From the NCBI GenBank assembly GCA_030695945.1, contig JAUYOG010000053.1, positions 124,001 through 188,000 on the forward strand: 64,000 bases of DNA, given 5' to 3'. Below the pieces are notes generated by a model that saw only the letters and a list, made by a program, of their open reading frames with translations, was not told the origin of the DNA and did not search any database. The position numbers were made by a program, and so were the translations under genes. This DNA is from Ramlibacter sp. Its GTDB lineage: Bacteria > Pseudomonadota > Gammaproteobacteria > Burkholderiales > Burkholderiaceae_C. Below are positions 1-9,840 of the stretch, one piece after another (within the stretch, counting starts at the first letter, position 1; each line of letters starts with the position of its first letter).

Positions 1-869
1 TGGCGCTCGGCTTCGTGCTGATCTTCAAGGCCTCCGGCGTCTTCAACTTCGCTCAGGGGGCGATGGTGCTGTTCGCGGCGTTGGCGATGGCCCGCTTCAC
101 GGAGTGGCTGCCGCAGTGGACCGGCATCCAGAACCTGTTCGTGGTCGGGCTGGTGGCAGTCGTCCTGTCCGGCGCCGTGATGTTCATCATGGCGTGGCTG
201 GTCGAGCGCCTCGTGCTGCGCCAGCTGGTCAACCAGGAAGGCGCGACGCTGCTGATGGCGACCCTGGGCATCGCCTACTTCATCGACGGCCTGGGCCAGA
301 CCATCTTCGGCAGCGACATCTACAAGATCGACATCGGCATGCCCAAGGAGCCGGTGATGGCGTTCGAGAACACCTTCCCCGGTGGCATCCTGGTGAGCAA
401 GGAAGACATGATCGCCGCGGCCATCGCCGCGGCCCTCGTGCTGCTGCTCACGCTGTTCTTCCAGAAGACGGGCACCGGCCGCGCGCTGCGCGCGGTCGCC
501 GACGACCACCAGGCCGCGCAATCCATCGGCATCCCCCTCAACCGCATCTGGGTGATCGTCTGGTGCGTGGCCGGCGTGGTCGCCCTGGTGGCCGGCGTGA
601 TCTGGGGAAGCAAGCTGGGCGTGCAGTTCTCGCTGGCCACCGTCGCGATGCGGGCGCTGCCGGTCGTGATCCTGGGCGGCCTCACTTCGGTGCCCGGCGC
701 CATCATCGGGGGCCTGATCATCGGCGTCGGCGAGAAGGTGTCCGAGGTCTACCTCGGCCCGTATGTCGGCGGCGGCATCGAGATCTGGTTCGCCTACGTC
801 CTCGCGCTGCTGTTCCTGCTGGTGCGCCCGCAGGGTTTGTTCGGCGAGAAAATTATCGATCGGGTCTGA
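1..869 (+). CDS. livH: Branched-chain amino acid-type ABC transporter permease (LivH family), 5' truncated by window edge
   Basis: Open reading frame runs to the window start (..LGFVLIFKASGVFNFAQGAMVLF..), typical LivH N-terminal motif and RALRAVADDHQAAQSIGI motif. Confidence 0.88.
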   Translation, partial: ALGFVLIFKASGVFNFAQGAMVLFAALAMARFTEWLPQWTGIQNLFVVGLVAVVLSGAVMFIMAWLVERLVLRQLVNQEGATLLMATLGIAYFIDGLGQTIFGSDIYKIDIGMPKEPVMAFENTFPGGILVSKEDMIAAAIAAALVLLLTLFFQKTGTGRALRAVADDHQAAQSIGIPLNRIWVIVWCVAGVVALVAGVIWGSKLGVQFSLATVAMRALPVVILGGLTSVPGAIIGGLIIGVGEKVSEVYLGPYVGGGIEIWFAYVLALLFLLVRPQGLFGEKIIDRV

Positions 870-870
870 C

Positions 871-1947
871 ATGCTCTACAGAGAAAACGGCCAGTTCAAG
901 ACGACCTACCGCGCCGACCAGCAGATCTTCCCGATCGCGCAGGACCGGCTGTTCATCCTCGCGGCGGTGCTGTTCGCCTTCGTGGTGGTGCCCGCCATCG
1001 CCAGCGACTACACCTTCCGCGCCCTGCTGATCCCCTTCGCGATCATGTCGCTCGCCGCGCTAGGCGTGAACGTCCTGGTGGGTTACTGCGGGCAGATCTC
1101 GCTCGGGTCGGGCGCGTTCATGGCGGTGGGCGCCTACGGCGCCTACAACTTCTTCGTGCGCATTCCGGACATGCCGCTCATCCCGGCACTCATCCTCGGC
1201 GGGCTGTGCTCGACGGCGTTCGGGATCCTGTTCGGCCTGCCGAGCCTGCGCGTGAAGGGCCTGTACCTGGCGGTGGCGACCCTGGCCGCCCAGTTCTTCG
1301 CCGACTGGATGTTCCTGCGCATCAAGTGGTTCACGCTGAACACGCCCTCGGGCTCGGTGTCGGTCTCGGGGATGCAGGTGTTCGGCTACCCGATCGACAG
1401 CCCGACGAGCAAGTACCTGCTGTGCCTGTCGATCCTGGTGGTCATGGGTATCGCGGCCAAGAACCTCGTGCGCAGCGCGATCGGGCGCGAATGGATGGCC
1501 ATCCGCGACATGGACGTGGCGGCGGCCGTGATCGGCATCCGGCCGATGTACGCCAAGCTCAGCGCCTTCGCCGTCAGCTCCTTCATCATCGGCGTGGCCG
1601 GCGCGCTCTGGGGCTTCGTCTACCTGGGCGCGTGGGAACCCGCGGCGTTCTCCGCCGACATGTCGTTCCGGCTGCTGTTCATGGTGATCATCGGCGGCCT
1701 CGGCTCGATCATGGGCAGCTTCTTCGGCGCGGCGTTCATCGTGCTGCTGCCGATCGCGCTCAACCAGTTCCTGCCGGTGCTGCTCGGCGTCTTCGGGATC
1801 GAGATTTCCACGGCGGGCATCTCGCATGCCGAGCTGATCATCTTCGGCGGCCTGATCGTGTGGTTCCTGATCGTGGAGCCGCATGGCCTGGCCAAACTGT
1901 GGTCGACCGGCAAGCAGAAGCTTCGCCTGTGGCCGTTCCCCCATTGA
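871..1947 (+). CDS. livM: Branched-chain amino acid-type ABC transporter permease (LivM family)
   Basis: ATG at 871 immediately after livH; GYCGQISLGSGAFMAVGAYGAY motif of LivM. Confidence 0.9.
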   Translation: MLYRENGQFKTTYRADQQIFPIAQDRLFILAAVLFAFVVVPAIASDYTFRALLIPFAIMSLAALGVNVLVGYCGQISLGSGAFMAVGAYGAYNFFVRIPDMPLIPALILGGLCSTAFGILFGLPSLRVKGLYLAVATLAAQFFADWMFLRIKWFTLNTPSGSVSVSGMQVFGYPIDSPTSKYLLCLSILVVMGIAAKNLVRSAIGREWMAIRDMDVAAAVIGIRPMYAKLSAFAVSSFIIGVAGALWGFVYLGAWEPAAFSADMSFRLLFMVIIGGLGSIMGSFFGAAFIVLLPIALNQFLPVLLGVFGIEISTAGISHAELIIFGGLIVWFLIVEPHGLAKLWSTGKQKLRLWPFPH

Positions 1948-2008
1948 AGAGTCCTGGTAGCAGGCAAACCCGGCACCGCAAGTGCCTCATTAAAGTAGGA
2001 GACGACTC

Positions 2009-3325
2009 ATGAAACTGCGCAATTTCGCACTGGCAGCTTGCCTGGCGGCCGTGGGGCTCACGGCCTTCGCCCAGCCCAAGGAGCAATTCTTCCCCGCCTT
2101 GCCGTACCGCACCGGGCCGTTCGCGCCCAACGGCGTGCCGTGGGCCAACGGCTATCTCGACTACCTCAAGCTGGTCAACGCACGCGGCGGCATCAACGGC
2201 GTGAAGATCATTTTCGAGGAGTGCGAAACCGCCTACGACACCGCCCGCGGCGTCGAGTGCTACGAGCGCCTGAAGGGCAAGCACGGCGGCGCGTCGCTGT
2301 TCCAGCCGCTGTCCACCGGCATCACCTTCGCACTGACCGAAAAGGCCCCCGGCGACAAGATCCCCCTGATCACTGCCGGCTACGGCCGCAGCGAAAGCGC
2401 CGACGGCGGCGTGTTCAAGTGGAACTTCCCGCTGGCCGGCACCTACTGGATGGCGGCCGACGTGCTGGTGCAGTACCTCGGCAAGAAGGAAGGCGGCCTG
2501 GACAAGCTCAAGGGCAAGAAGATCACGCTGGTCTACCACGACAGCCCGTACGGCAAGGAGCCGATCCCGCTGCTGCAGGAGCGCAGCAAGATGCACGGCT
2601 TCGACCTCCAGCTGCTGCCCGTCGCCTCCCCCGGCATCGAGCAGAAAGCCACGTGGCTGCAGATCCGGCAGAACCGTCCGGACTACGTGCTGCTGTGGGG
2701 CTGGGGCGTGATGAACTCCACGGCCATCAAGGAAGCGCAGGCCACGGGCTACCCGCGCGAAAAGATGTACGGGGTGTGGTGGTCGGGCGCGGAGCCGGAC
2801 GTCAAGGACGTGGGCGACGGCGCCAAGGGCTACAACTCGATCGCGATGCAGCACGGCGCCGAGCCCCAGTCGGCCGTCGTGAAGGAAATCCTCGAGAAGG
2901 TCCATGGCAAGGGCCAGGGCACCGGGCCGAAGGAGGACGTGGGCCAGGTGCTCTACATGCGCGGCGCCATGAGCGCGATGATGGCCGTGGAAGGCGTCCG
3001 CGCCGCCCAGGAGCGCTTCGGCAAGGGCAAGTGGATGAGCGGTGAGCAGGTGCGTTGGGGCCTGGAGAACCTGAACCTGACGCAACCCAAGCTCGACGCG
3101 CTGGGCTTCAAGGGCGTGATGCGCCCGATCAGCACGTCGTGCATGGACCACCAGGGTGCGAACTGGGCTCGCATCCACACCTGGGACGGCAAAAAATGGA
3201 ACTTCACCTCCGACTGGCTGCAGGCCGACGAGCAGGTGCTCAAGCCCATGATCAAGCAGACGGCCGACAAGTACGCCGCCGAGAAGAAGCTGCAGCGCCG
3301 CACTCCGGCTGACTGTCAGTCCTGA
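2009..3325 (+). CDS. ABC transporter periplasmic substrate-binding protein (Leu/Ile/Val-binding type)
   Basis: Signal peptide MKLRNFALAACLAAVGLTAFAQ; position between livM and livF; periplasmic-binding fold-like sequence. Confidence 0.85.
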   Translation: MKLRNFALAACLAAVGLTAFAQPKEQFFPALPYRTGPFAPNGVPWANGYLDYLKLVNARGGINGVKIIFEECETAYDTARGVECYERLKGKHGGASLFQPLSTGITFALTEKAPGDKIPLITAGYGRSESADGGVFKWNFPLAGTYWMAADVLVQYLGKKEGGLDKLKGKKITLVYHDSPYGKEPIPLLQERSKMHGFDLQLLPVASPGIEQKATWLQIRQNRPDYVLLWGWGVMNSTAIKEAQATGYPREKMYGVWWSGAEPDVKDVGDGAKGYNSIAMQHGAEPQSAVVKEILEKVHGKGQGTGPKEDVGQVLYMRGAMSAMMAVEGVRAAQERFGKGKWMSGEQVRWGLENLNLTQPKLDALGFKGVMRPISTSCMDHQGANWARIHTWDGKKWNFTSDWLQADEQVLKPMIKQTADKYAAEKKLQRRTPADCQS

Positions 3326-3385
3326 CGGCCTGACCGTCAGCCTTCGTGCGGCGCCTTGCGCCCGTACGGAGGCACCCTCCCCGGG

Positions 3386-3490
3386 CCCCTCCCGCCAGGC
3401 GGGAGGGGTAGCGGACCCCAAGGGTCCGCAGGTTGCGGCTCTGACGAGCCGCCAATCGAAAGGGACGCGCTGCGCGCTCCTTTCGATTGG
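3386..3490. repeat. Cluster of four consecutive perfect inverted repeats between the substrate-binding protein gene and livF
   Basis: CCCCTCCCGCC/GGCGGGAGGGG, GCGGACCC/GGGTCCGC, GCGGCTC/GAGCCGC, CCAATCGAAAGG/CCTTTCGATTGG. Confidence 0.85.
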
Positions 3491-3507
3491 TGAAACCAAG
3501 GAATCCC

Positions 3508-4317
3508 ATGGATCCAAAGAAAATCGTTCTTGACGTCAACGGCATCGAGGTGATCTACAACCACGTGATCCTCGTGCTCAAGGGCGTCTCGCTGCAGGTG
3601 CCCGAAGGCGGCATCGTGGCCATCCTGGGCGGCAACGGCGCGGGCAAGACCACGACGCTGCGCGCGGTGTCCAACCTGCTCAAGGGCGAGCGCGGCGCCG
3701 TGACCAAGGGCTCGATCGAGCTGCGCGGCGAGCGCATCGAGAACCTCACGCCGGCCGACCTCGTCCAACGCGGCGTCGTGCAGGTGATGGAGGGCCGGCA
3801 CTGCTTCGCCCACCTCACGATCGAGGAGAACCTGCTCACCGGCGCCTACACGCGCAAGAGCAAGGCCGAGGTGGCCAACAACCTGGACAAGGTGTACACG
3901 TATTTCCCCCGCCTGAAGACGCGCCGCACTTCGCAGGCCGCCTACACCTCGGGCGGCGAGCAGCAGATGTGCGCGATCGGCCGCGCGCTGATGGCGAGCC
4001 CCAGCATGGTGCTGCTGGACGAACCCTCGATGGGGCTGGCGCCCCAGATCGTGCAGGAGGTGTTCGGCATCGTGAAGGACCTGAACACCAAGGAGAAGGT
4101 CACCTTCCTGCTGGCCGAGCAGAACACCAACATGGCCCTGAAGTACTCGGACTACGGCTACATCATGGAGAGCGGCCGCGTCGTGATGGACGGGCCGGCC
4201 GCCGAGCTGGCCACGAACGAGGACGTCAAGGAGTTCTACCTGGGCGTGGGCGGCGGCGAGCGCAAGAGCTTCCGCGACGTGAAGAGCTACAAGCGCCGCA
4301 AGCGCTGGTTGGCGTGA
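3508..4317 (+). CDS. livF: ABC transporter ATP-binding protein (LivF family)
   Basis: Walker A GGNGAGKTT, signature SGGEQQMCAIGRAL, Walker B VLLDEPSMGLAP. Confidence 0.9.
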   Translation: MDPKKIVLDVNGIEVIYNHVILVLKGVSLQVPEGGIVAILGGNGAGKTTTLRAVSNLLKGERGAVTKGSIELRGERIENLTPADLVQRGVVQVMEGRHCFAHLTIEENLLTGAYTRKSKAEVANNLDKVYTYFPRLKTRRTSQAAYTSGGEQQMCAIGRALMASPSMVLLDEPSMGLAPQIVQEVFGIVKDLNTKEKVTFLLAEQNTNMALKYSDYGYIMESGRVVMDGPAAELATNEDVKEFYLGVGGGERKSFRDVKSYKRRKRWLA

Positions 4318-4348
4318 CCCACCCCGAAGCGCAAACCGAGGACATGCG

Positions 4349-5596
4349 ATGACGGACTTTTACGACGCGCTGGAACAGCGCGATCCCGCACAAAGGGAAG
4401 CCCAGCTGATGGCGGCCTTGCCGCAGCAGGTGGCGCATGCGCAGCAGAATACGGCCGCGTTCGCACAGGCGCTTGCCAGCGTCTATGCGGCCACGGTCAC
4501 CTCGCGCGAGGCCCTCGCCCGCCTGCCTGTCACGCGCAAGCCCGAACTGCTGGAACGCCAGAAAGCGAACCGGCAAGCCGATCCGTTCGGCGGCTTCTCG
4601 ACCCTCGTCCGGGGCCCGAAGATGCCCCGCGTCTACGCTTCGCCCGGGCCGATCTATGAGCCCGAGGGCAGCGGCAAGGATTACTGGCGCATGGCGCGCG
4701 CGATCTTCGCGGCGGGTTTCCGCAGCGGCGACCTGGTGCACAACTCGTTCAGCTATCACATGACGCCCGGCGCGTTCATGATGGAGTCGGGCGCCTTCGC
4801 GGTCGGCTGCACGGTGTTTCCCGCCGGCGTGGGGCAGACCGAGCAGCAATTGCAGGCCATCGCGGAACTGCGGCCCGATGCCTACCTGGGCACCCCGAGT
4901 TTCCTGCGCATCCTGGTCGAGAAGGCCGCGGAGGGCGGCACCGACATTTCCGCCTTGCGCAAGGCGATGACCGGCGGAGAGGCCCTGCCGCCGAGCCTGC
5001 GGGCGTGGTTCGCCGATCGCGGCATCGCCGTGTACCAGAGCTATGCCACGGCCGACCTGGGGCTGATCGCCTACGAGACCCCGTCGAAGGAAGGCATGGT
5101 GGTGGACGAGGGCGTCATCGTCGAGATCGTGCGGCCCGGCACCGGCGACCCGGTGGCTGCCGGCGACGTGGGCGAGGTGGTGGTGACGACGCTCAATCCT
5201 GCTTACCCCTTGATCCGGTTCGGCACCGGCGACCTCTCGGCGGTCCTGCCCGGGACCTGCCCGACCGGCCGTACCAACGCGCGCATCAAGGGCTGGCTCG
5301 GACGCGCCGACCAGACCACGAAGATCCGCGGCATGTTCGTGCATCCCGCTCAGGTCGCGGACATCGCGAAACGCTTCCCCGAGGTGATCAAGGCCCGGCT
5401 GGTGGTCAGCGGCGAAATGGCCAACGACGTGATGACGCTCCAGGTCGAGGCCGCGTCAGCGCCGCAAGGGCTCGACGCGCGCATCGGCGAGGCCATCCGC
5501 GACGTCACGAAACTGCGGGGCGACGTCCAGCTGCTGCAGCCGGGCAGCCTGCCCAACGACGGCAAGGTGATCGAGGACGCCCGCAGCTACAAGTAG
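4349..5596 (+). CDS. Phenylacetate-CoA ligase (PaaK)-like adenylate-forming protein
   Basis: Similarity to PaaK C-terminal half (MTGGEALPPSLRAWF, YPLIRFGTGDLSAVLPG, GRADQTTKIRGMFVHP). Confidence 0.75.
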   Translation: MTDFYDALEQRDPAQREAQLMAALPQQVAHAQQNTAAFAQALASVYAATVTSREALARLPVTRKPELLERQKANRQADPFGGFSTLVRGPKMPRVYASPGPIYEPEGSGKDYWRMARAIFAAGFRSGDLVHNSFSYHMTPGAFMMESGAFAVGCTVFPAGVGQTEQQLQAIAELRPDAYLGTPSFLRILVEKAAEGGTDISALRKAMTGGEALPPSLRAWFADRGIAVYQSYATADLGLIAYETPSKEGMVVDEGVIVEIVRPGTGDPVAAGDVGEVVVTTLNPAYPLIRFGTGDLSAVLPGTCPTGRTNARIKGWLGRADQTTKIRGMFVHPAQVADIAKRFPEVIKARLVVSGEMANDVMTLQVEAASAPQGLDARIGEAIRDVTKLRGDVQLLQPGSLPNDGKVIEDARSYK

Positions 5597-5728
5597 TTGA
5601 GCTGGCTCAAGCCCGGCGCATTCAGCGCCGTCAGGGCTTCCCCGGGGGCGCCCGGTACGTAGTTCCCGTGATGGCAAGCGCTTCGGCGGACTCTACGATC
5701 CGGGGGTCCCATCCAAGGAGTGCTTCCC

Positions 5729-6727
5729 ATGAATACCCTTTTCAAGTCCATCGTGCCCCTGGCCGCCTTGGCGACCGTCGCATTCGCCGCGCAGGCCGCC
5801 GACTACCCCATCAAGGACAAGCCCGTGGCCCTCGTCGTGCCGTTCGCAGCCGGCGGGCCCACCGACCGGGTGGCGCGCGACCTGGCGGAAGCCCTGCGCA
5901 AGGCGTTCGGCGGCGCCACCAGCGTGGTGGTGGAGAACTCCGCGGGCGGCCCCGGCGGGTTGATCGGCGCCAACAAGGTCGCCAAGGCCAACCCGGACGG
6001 CCACACGCTGCTCGTGCACCACATCGCCATGAGCGTGTTCCCCGGACTCGTTCGCAACCTGCCATTCAAGGTGGAAACCGACTTCGAGTACCTGGGCATG
6101 ATCAACGACGTCCCGATGACGCTGATCGGCAAGCCCCAGCTGCCGGCCAACAACTACAAGGAACTGATGACCTGGGTGCAGGCCAACAAGGGCAAGATCA
6201 ACCTGGCCAACGCCGGTATGGCGTCCGCGTCGCACCTGTGCGGCATGCTATGGCAGTCCGCCGTGGGCGTCGACATGACGACGGTCCCGTACAAGGGCAC
6301 CGCGCCGGCCATGACCGACCTGATCGGCGGCCAGGTCGACCTGATGTGCGACCAGACCACCAACACCACCAGCCAGATCGAGGGCAAGAAGGTCAAGGCA
6401 TTCGGCGTCACCACGGCCAAGCGCCTGACGACCCCCGCGCTGAAGGACCTCCCGACGCTGCAGGAGCAGGGCGTCAAGGATTTCCAGATCACGATCTTCC
6501 ACGGCCTGTACGCGCCCAAGGGCACGCCGGCCGATGTCCAGAAGAAGATCAACGACGCCCTGAAGATTGCCCTGAAAGACCCCGATTTCATCAAGAAGCA
6601 GGAAGGCCTGGGCGCGGTGGTGGTGACGGACAAGCGCATGGAGCCGGCCGAGCACAAGAAATTCATCGCGGCCGAGATCGCCAAGATGACCCCGGTCATC
6701 AAGGCCGCCGGCGTCTACGCCGACTGA
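5729..6727 (+). CDS. Bug/TctC-family tripartite tricarboxylate transporter substrate-binding protein
   Basis: Signal peptide plus [28 protein letters not shown], typical Bug motif. Confidence 0.9.
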   Translation: MNTLFKSIVPLAALATVAFAAQAADYPIKDKPVALVVPFAAGGPTDRVARDLAEALRKAFGGATSVVVENSAGGPGGLIGANKVAKANPDGHTLLVHHIAMSVFPGLVRNLPFKVETDFEYLGMINDVPMTLIGKPQLPANNYKELMTWVQANKGKINLANAGMASASHLCGMLWQSAVGVDMTTVPYKGTAPAMTDLIGGQVDLMCDQTTNTTSQIEGKKVKAFGVTTAKRLTTPALKDLPTLQEQGVKDFQITIFHGLYAPKGTPADVQKKINDALKIALKDPDFIKKQEGLGAVVVTDKRMEPAEHKKFIAAEIAKMTPVIKAAGVYAD

Positions 6728-6750
6728 CGGCCTGCGGCCACCCGCTTTTC

Positions 6751-6775
6751 GAAAGCCGCCTTCGGGCGGCTTTTC
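6751..6775 (+). terminator. Rho-independent-type terminator
   Basis: GAAAGCCGCC TTCG GGCGGCTTTTC. Confidence 0.7.
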
Positions 6776-6827
6776 GCACTTTCGGGACTGCGAGCGGGCG
6801 GCGAATCATTCACAATGCCCCGAAACC

Positions 6828-7844
6828 ATGAAGGAGCCCGCCTTGAAGTACTCATCGACCCGACGCCTTGTCCTTTCCGCCATCGCCGCTGCCGCCGGCT
6901 CCGCAGCCCTGCCCGCTGTTGCGCAGGGCGCATGGCCCAGCAAGCCGGTGAAGATCATCGTGCCGTTCCCGGCCGGGGGCACGACCGACATCCTGGCCCG
7001 CGCGATCGCTCCCGAACTCTCGAAGGCCTTCGGCCAGCAGTTCTTCGTGGATAACCGCGCCGGCGCCGGCGGCAACGTGGGCTCGGAGATCGTGGCGAAG
7101 TCCCCGGCGGACGGCTACACGCTGCTCATGGGCACCGTGGGCACGCACGGCATCAACCGCGCGCTCTACGCCAAGCTCGCCTATGACCCGATCAAGGAAT
7201 TCGCGCCCATCACGCTGGTCGCGGGCGTGCCCAACGTGATGGTGATGCAGACCGAGCGGGCGCGCGCCCTCGGCATCAACACGGTGGCGGACTTCATCAG
7301 GTACGCCAAGGCCAATCCCGGCAAGCTGAACATGGCCTCCAGCGGCAACGGCACGTCCATCCACATGGCGGGCGAGCTGTTCAAGAGCATGAGCGGCACC
7401 TACATGGTCCACTTCCCCTACCGTGGCTCGGGCCCCGCCCTGCTGGACCTGCTGGGCGGCACCATGGACGTGATGTTCGACAACCTGCCCTCGTCGATGC
7501 AGCACATCAAGTCGGGCAAGTTCAAGGCCCTGGCTGTCACCAGCCTGAAGCGTTCGGAAGCTTTGCCCGACGTGCCGACGGTCGCGGAGGCCGCGGGTCT
7601 CAAGGGCTTCGACGCCACGTCGTGGTTCGGCTTGCTGGCGCCGGCCGGCACGCCCCCGGACATCGTCAACCGCATCCAGCAGGAGACGGCCAAGGCGCTG
7701 AACACGCCGGCGATCAAGGAAAAGCTGCTCTCTCAGGGCGCCATCCCCAGCGGCAACACGCCCGCGGAGTTTGCACGCCATATCGAGGCCGAGCACAAGA
7801 AGTGGGCGCCGGTGGTCAAGGCCTCCGGCGCGAAGGTCGACTAA
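6828..7844 (+). CDS. Bug/TctC-family tripartite tricarboxylate transporter substrate-binding protein
   Basis: [50 protein letters not shown] motif. Confidence 0.92.
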   Translation: MKEPALKYSSTRRLVLSAIAAAAGSAALPAVAQGAWPSKPVKIIVPFPAGGTTDILARAIAPELSKAFGQQFFVDNRAGAGGNVGSEIVAKSPADGYTLLMGTVGTHGINRALYAKLAYDPIKEFAPITLVAGVPNVMVMQTERARALGINTVADFIRYAKANPGKLNMASSGNGTSIHMAGELFKSMSGTYMVHFPYRGSGPALLDLLGGTMDVMFDNLPSSMQHIKSGKFKALAVTSLKRSEALPDVPTVAEAAGLKGFDATSWFGLLAPAGTPPDIVNRIQQETAKALNTPAIKEKLLSQGAIPSGNTPAEFARHIEAEHKKWAPVVKASGAKVD

Positions 7845-8094
7845 TGATCAAAAGGATATTTCGCAAGCGAAATATCCTTTTGGCTGATCAGTGAGAAAGC
7901 TTGGGGCGGCCCGGCGCTTTCTCAAGCATCAAACAGCCACGAAGCCGCTTCGCGGCAACGAGCGTAAGCAATCCCCGTAGGGGCACCGGCTGCGCGCAAC
8001 AACGTGCAGCGCAGCCTCCTCATGAAAAAGTGCGGCTTTGCCGCATTTTTTCATCTGACCAGGACACATTGAAAACGCGCAGCGTTTTCAATGT
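7845..8094. repeat. Intergenic array of successive hairpin-forming palindromes
   Basis: AAAGGATATTTCGC/GCGAAATATCCTTT inside TGATCA..TGATCA; GAGAAAGC/GCTTTCTC; GGCTGCGCGCA..TGCAGCGCAGCC; AATGCGGC-type stem TGCGGC/GCCGCA with A/T tails; CATTGAAAACGC/GCGTTTTCAATG. Confidence 0.8.
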
Positions 8095-8099
8095 GAATG

Positions 8100-8423
8100 T
8101 CATACACCCCAGACGATCTCCTTGCCGGCCTTCTGGCAGCGGCGGAGCATGTCGAGGAAGGGAACGGCGCGCTGGCGCAGGGAGACGACGTCGAAGCGCG
8201 GCGGCGTATCGCCCTTGGCCTTGGCCTCGTCGGCGATGGCCTGCTGGTCGGCCTCCTCCTTCGCGATCGCGGCTTCCAGCGAGCTGATGGCGGCGGGCAT
8301 TTCGCCGGGGAGGATGATGCCCTTCGGGCCGGGATCCTTGCCGATGATCTCGAGCACGCGCCGGCCGTTCGGCTCGAGCATGATCAGATCGCCGGCCGCC
8401 TTGGATTTGAATTTGAAGAGCAT
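8100..8423 (-). CDS. DUF1840-like small conserved protein
   Basis: 107 aa, LMLEPNGRRVLEIIGKDPGPKGIILPGEMPAAI sequence pattern; overlaps start/stop with upstream CDS. Confidence 0.75.
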   Translation of the reverse strand: MLFKFKSKAAGDLIMLEPNGRRVLEIIGKDPGPKGIILPGEMPAAISSLEAAIAKEEADQQAIADEAKAKGDTPPRFDVVSLRQRAVPFLDMLRRCQKAGKEIVWGV

Positions 8424-9691
8424 CAGTTGCCGGCGTACATGTAGCCGCGGTTGAAGGGATAGGCCGATTGTGCCCCCCTCAGCGCTCCGGACTGCAACTG
8501 CCCGTCAGGACGCGTCGCAAGGACCTGGTGCAACCCGATCCAGCCCTGCTCGAAAGTCATCGCGCAGCCGGCCAGGTACAGCCGGTAGGCCCGCAGCACT
8601 TTCGCGGCATCGGTGGCGTTGCCGGTCGTCTCCAGCACGCGCTGCGCTTCGTCCAACCGGGACTCGAGGGAATCGGACCACGCCCACAGGGTGCGCGCGT
8701 AATGGGGCCGCAGGTTCTCGGCATCCACCATCTCCAGGCCGGCCATGGCCAGGTCCCGCAGCACATGGCTCACATGCAGGAGCTCGCCGCCGGGGAAGAT
8801 GTATTTTTCGATGAAAGCGCCCATCCCGGCCCCGAGCTCGCTGGGCTCGATGCTGCCCGCGGTGATGCCGTGGTTCATCACCAGCCCGCCGGGCTTCAGC
8901 AGGCGCTGGACCTTGGCGAAATAGGCCGGCATGTTGACCTGGCCGACATGCTCGAACATGCCGACGGACGCGATCTTGTCGAAGCCCTGCGCCTCGTCGA
9001 GTTCGCGATAGTCACGCAGCTCCATCCGCACGCGGCCCTGCAAGCCGTTGTCCTCGATCAACCGCTGCACGTAGGCATGCTGGTTCTTCGACAGCGTGAT
9101 GCCGGTGGCGTTGACGCCGTAGTTTTCCGCCGCCCACATCAACAGGCCGCCCCAGCCGGCGCCGATGTCCAGGAAGCGCTCGCCCGGTTTCAGCATCAGC
9201 TTGCGGCAGATGTGGTCCAGCTTGGCTTCCTGCGCCTGCGCGAGCGACATGCCGGCATCCCGGAAGTAGGCGCAGGAATAGACGCGCCGCGGGTCCAGCC
9301 ACAGGGCGTAGAAATCGTCCGACACGTCGTAGTGGAACTGGACCTGCTCCGCGTCCCGGTGCGGCGAGTGATGCGCCAGCGACCGTGCGCGCCGCAGCAC
9401 TTGCGTCCACCAGCCGGTGTTGCTGGCGACGGGCGTGCCCGGCAACAGCCGCGCGGCAACGGCCATCAGGTCCCGCATGCGGCCTTTGAGCTGGACCCGG
9501 CTCTCGACGAAGTCTTCCGCCATGCGACCGATCTGGCCCGCGGCCATGGTGGCCAGGCCCGACCAATCCTCGAACGACAGCGTCACGGCCGCCGACGGGG
9601 GACCGACGCGCTTGCCCTTGGGCAATTCCACGGCCACCGGCACCGGCAATCCGGCCAACTTCGCCTCGATCTGATGCAGAAGTGTGTCCAT
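8423..9691 (-). CDS. Cyclopropane-fatty-acyl-phospholipid synthase-like SAM-dependent methyltransferase
   Basis: FHYDVSDDFYALWLD, CAYFRDAGMSLAQAQEAKLDHICRKL, LDIGAGWGGLLMWAAENYGV motifs. Confidence 0.88.
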   Translation of the reverse strand: MDTLLHQIEAKLAGLPVPVAVELPKGKRVGPPSAAVTLSFEDWSGLATMAAGQIGRMAEDFVESRVQLKGRMRDLMAVAARLLPGTPVASNTGWWTQVLRRARSLAHHSPHRDAEQVQFHYDVSDDFYALWLDPRRVYSCAYFRDAGMSLAQAQEAKLDHICRKLMLKPGERFLDIGAGWGGLLMWAAENYGVNATGITLSKNQHAYVQRLIEDNGLQGRVRMELRDYRELDEAQGFDKIASVGMFEHVGQVNMPAYFAKVQRLLKPGGLVMNHGITAGSIEPSELGAGMGAFIEKYIFPGGELLHVSHVLRDLAMAGLEMVDAENLRPHYARTLWAWSDSLESRLDEAQRVLETTGNATDAAKVLRAYRLYLAGCAMTFEQGWIGLHQVLATRPDGQLQSGALRGAQSAYPFNRGYMYAGN

Positions 9692-9806
9692 CTTCAAATT
9701 CTTACGGCCCTCGGCCGCCGACGTCAACTGCCGGGGTTGTAGGACGGGGTCGCGTTCCAGCCAATGGTTGCGCAGCCGCAAGGACGGTGCGGCGGGGGAA
9801 TGCCGG

Positions 9807-9834
9807 TTGACAGCAGTTCGTTTAGGCCTAAACT
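9807..9834 (+). promoter_or_regulatory. Putative marR-family gene promoter with overlapping operator
   Basis: TTGACA (9807-9812), 16-nt spacer, TAAACT (9829-9834); perfect 14-bp palindrome GTTTAGGCCTAAAC at 9820-9833. Confidence 0.6.
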
Positions 9835-9840
9835 ATTTAG

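Noticed and set aside
1838-3517. 559-aa minus-strand ORF opposite livM and the binding-protein gene
   Set aside because: Antisense shadow ORF; the plus-strand genes have clear family motifs.
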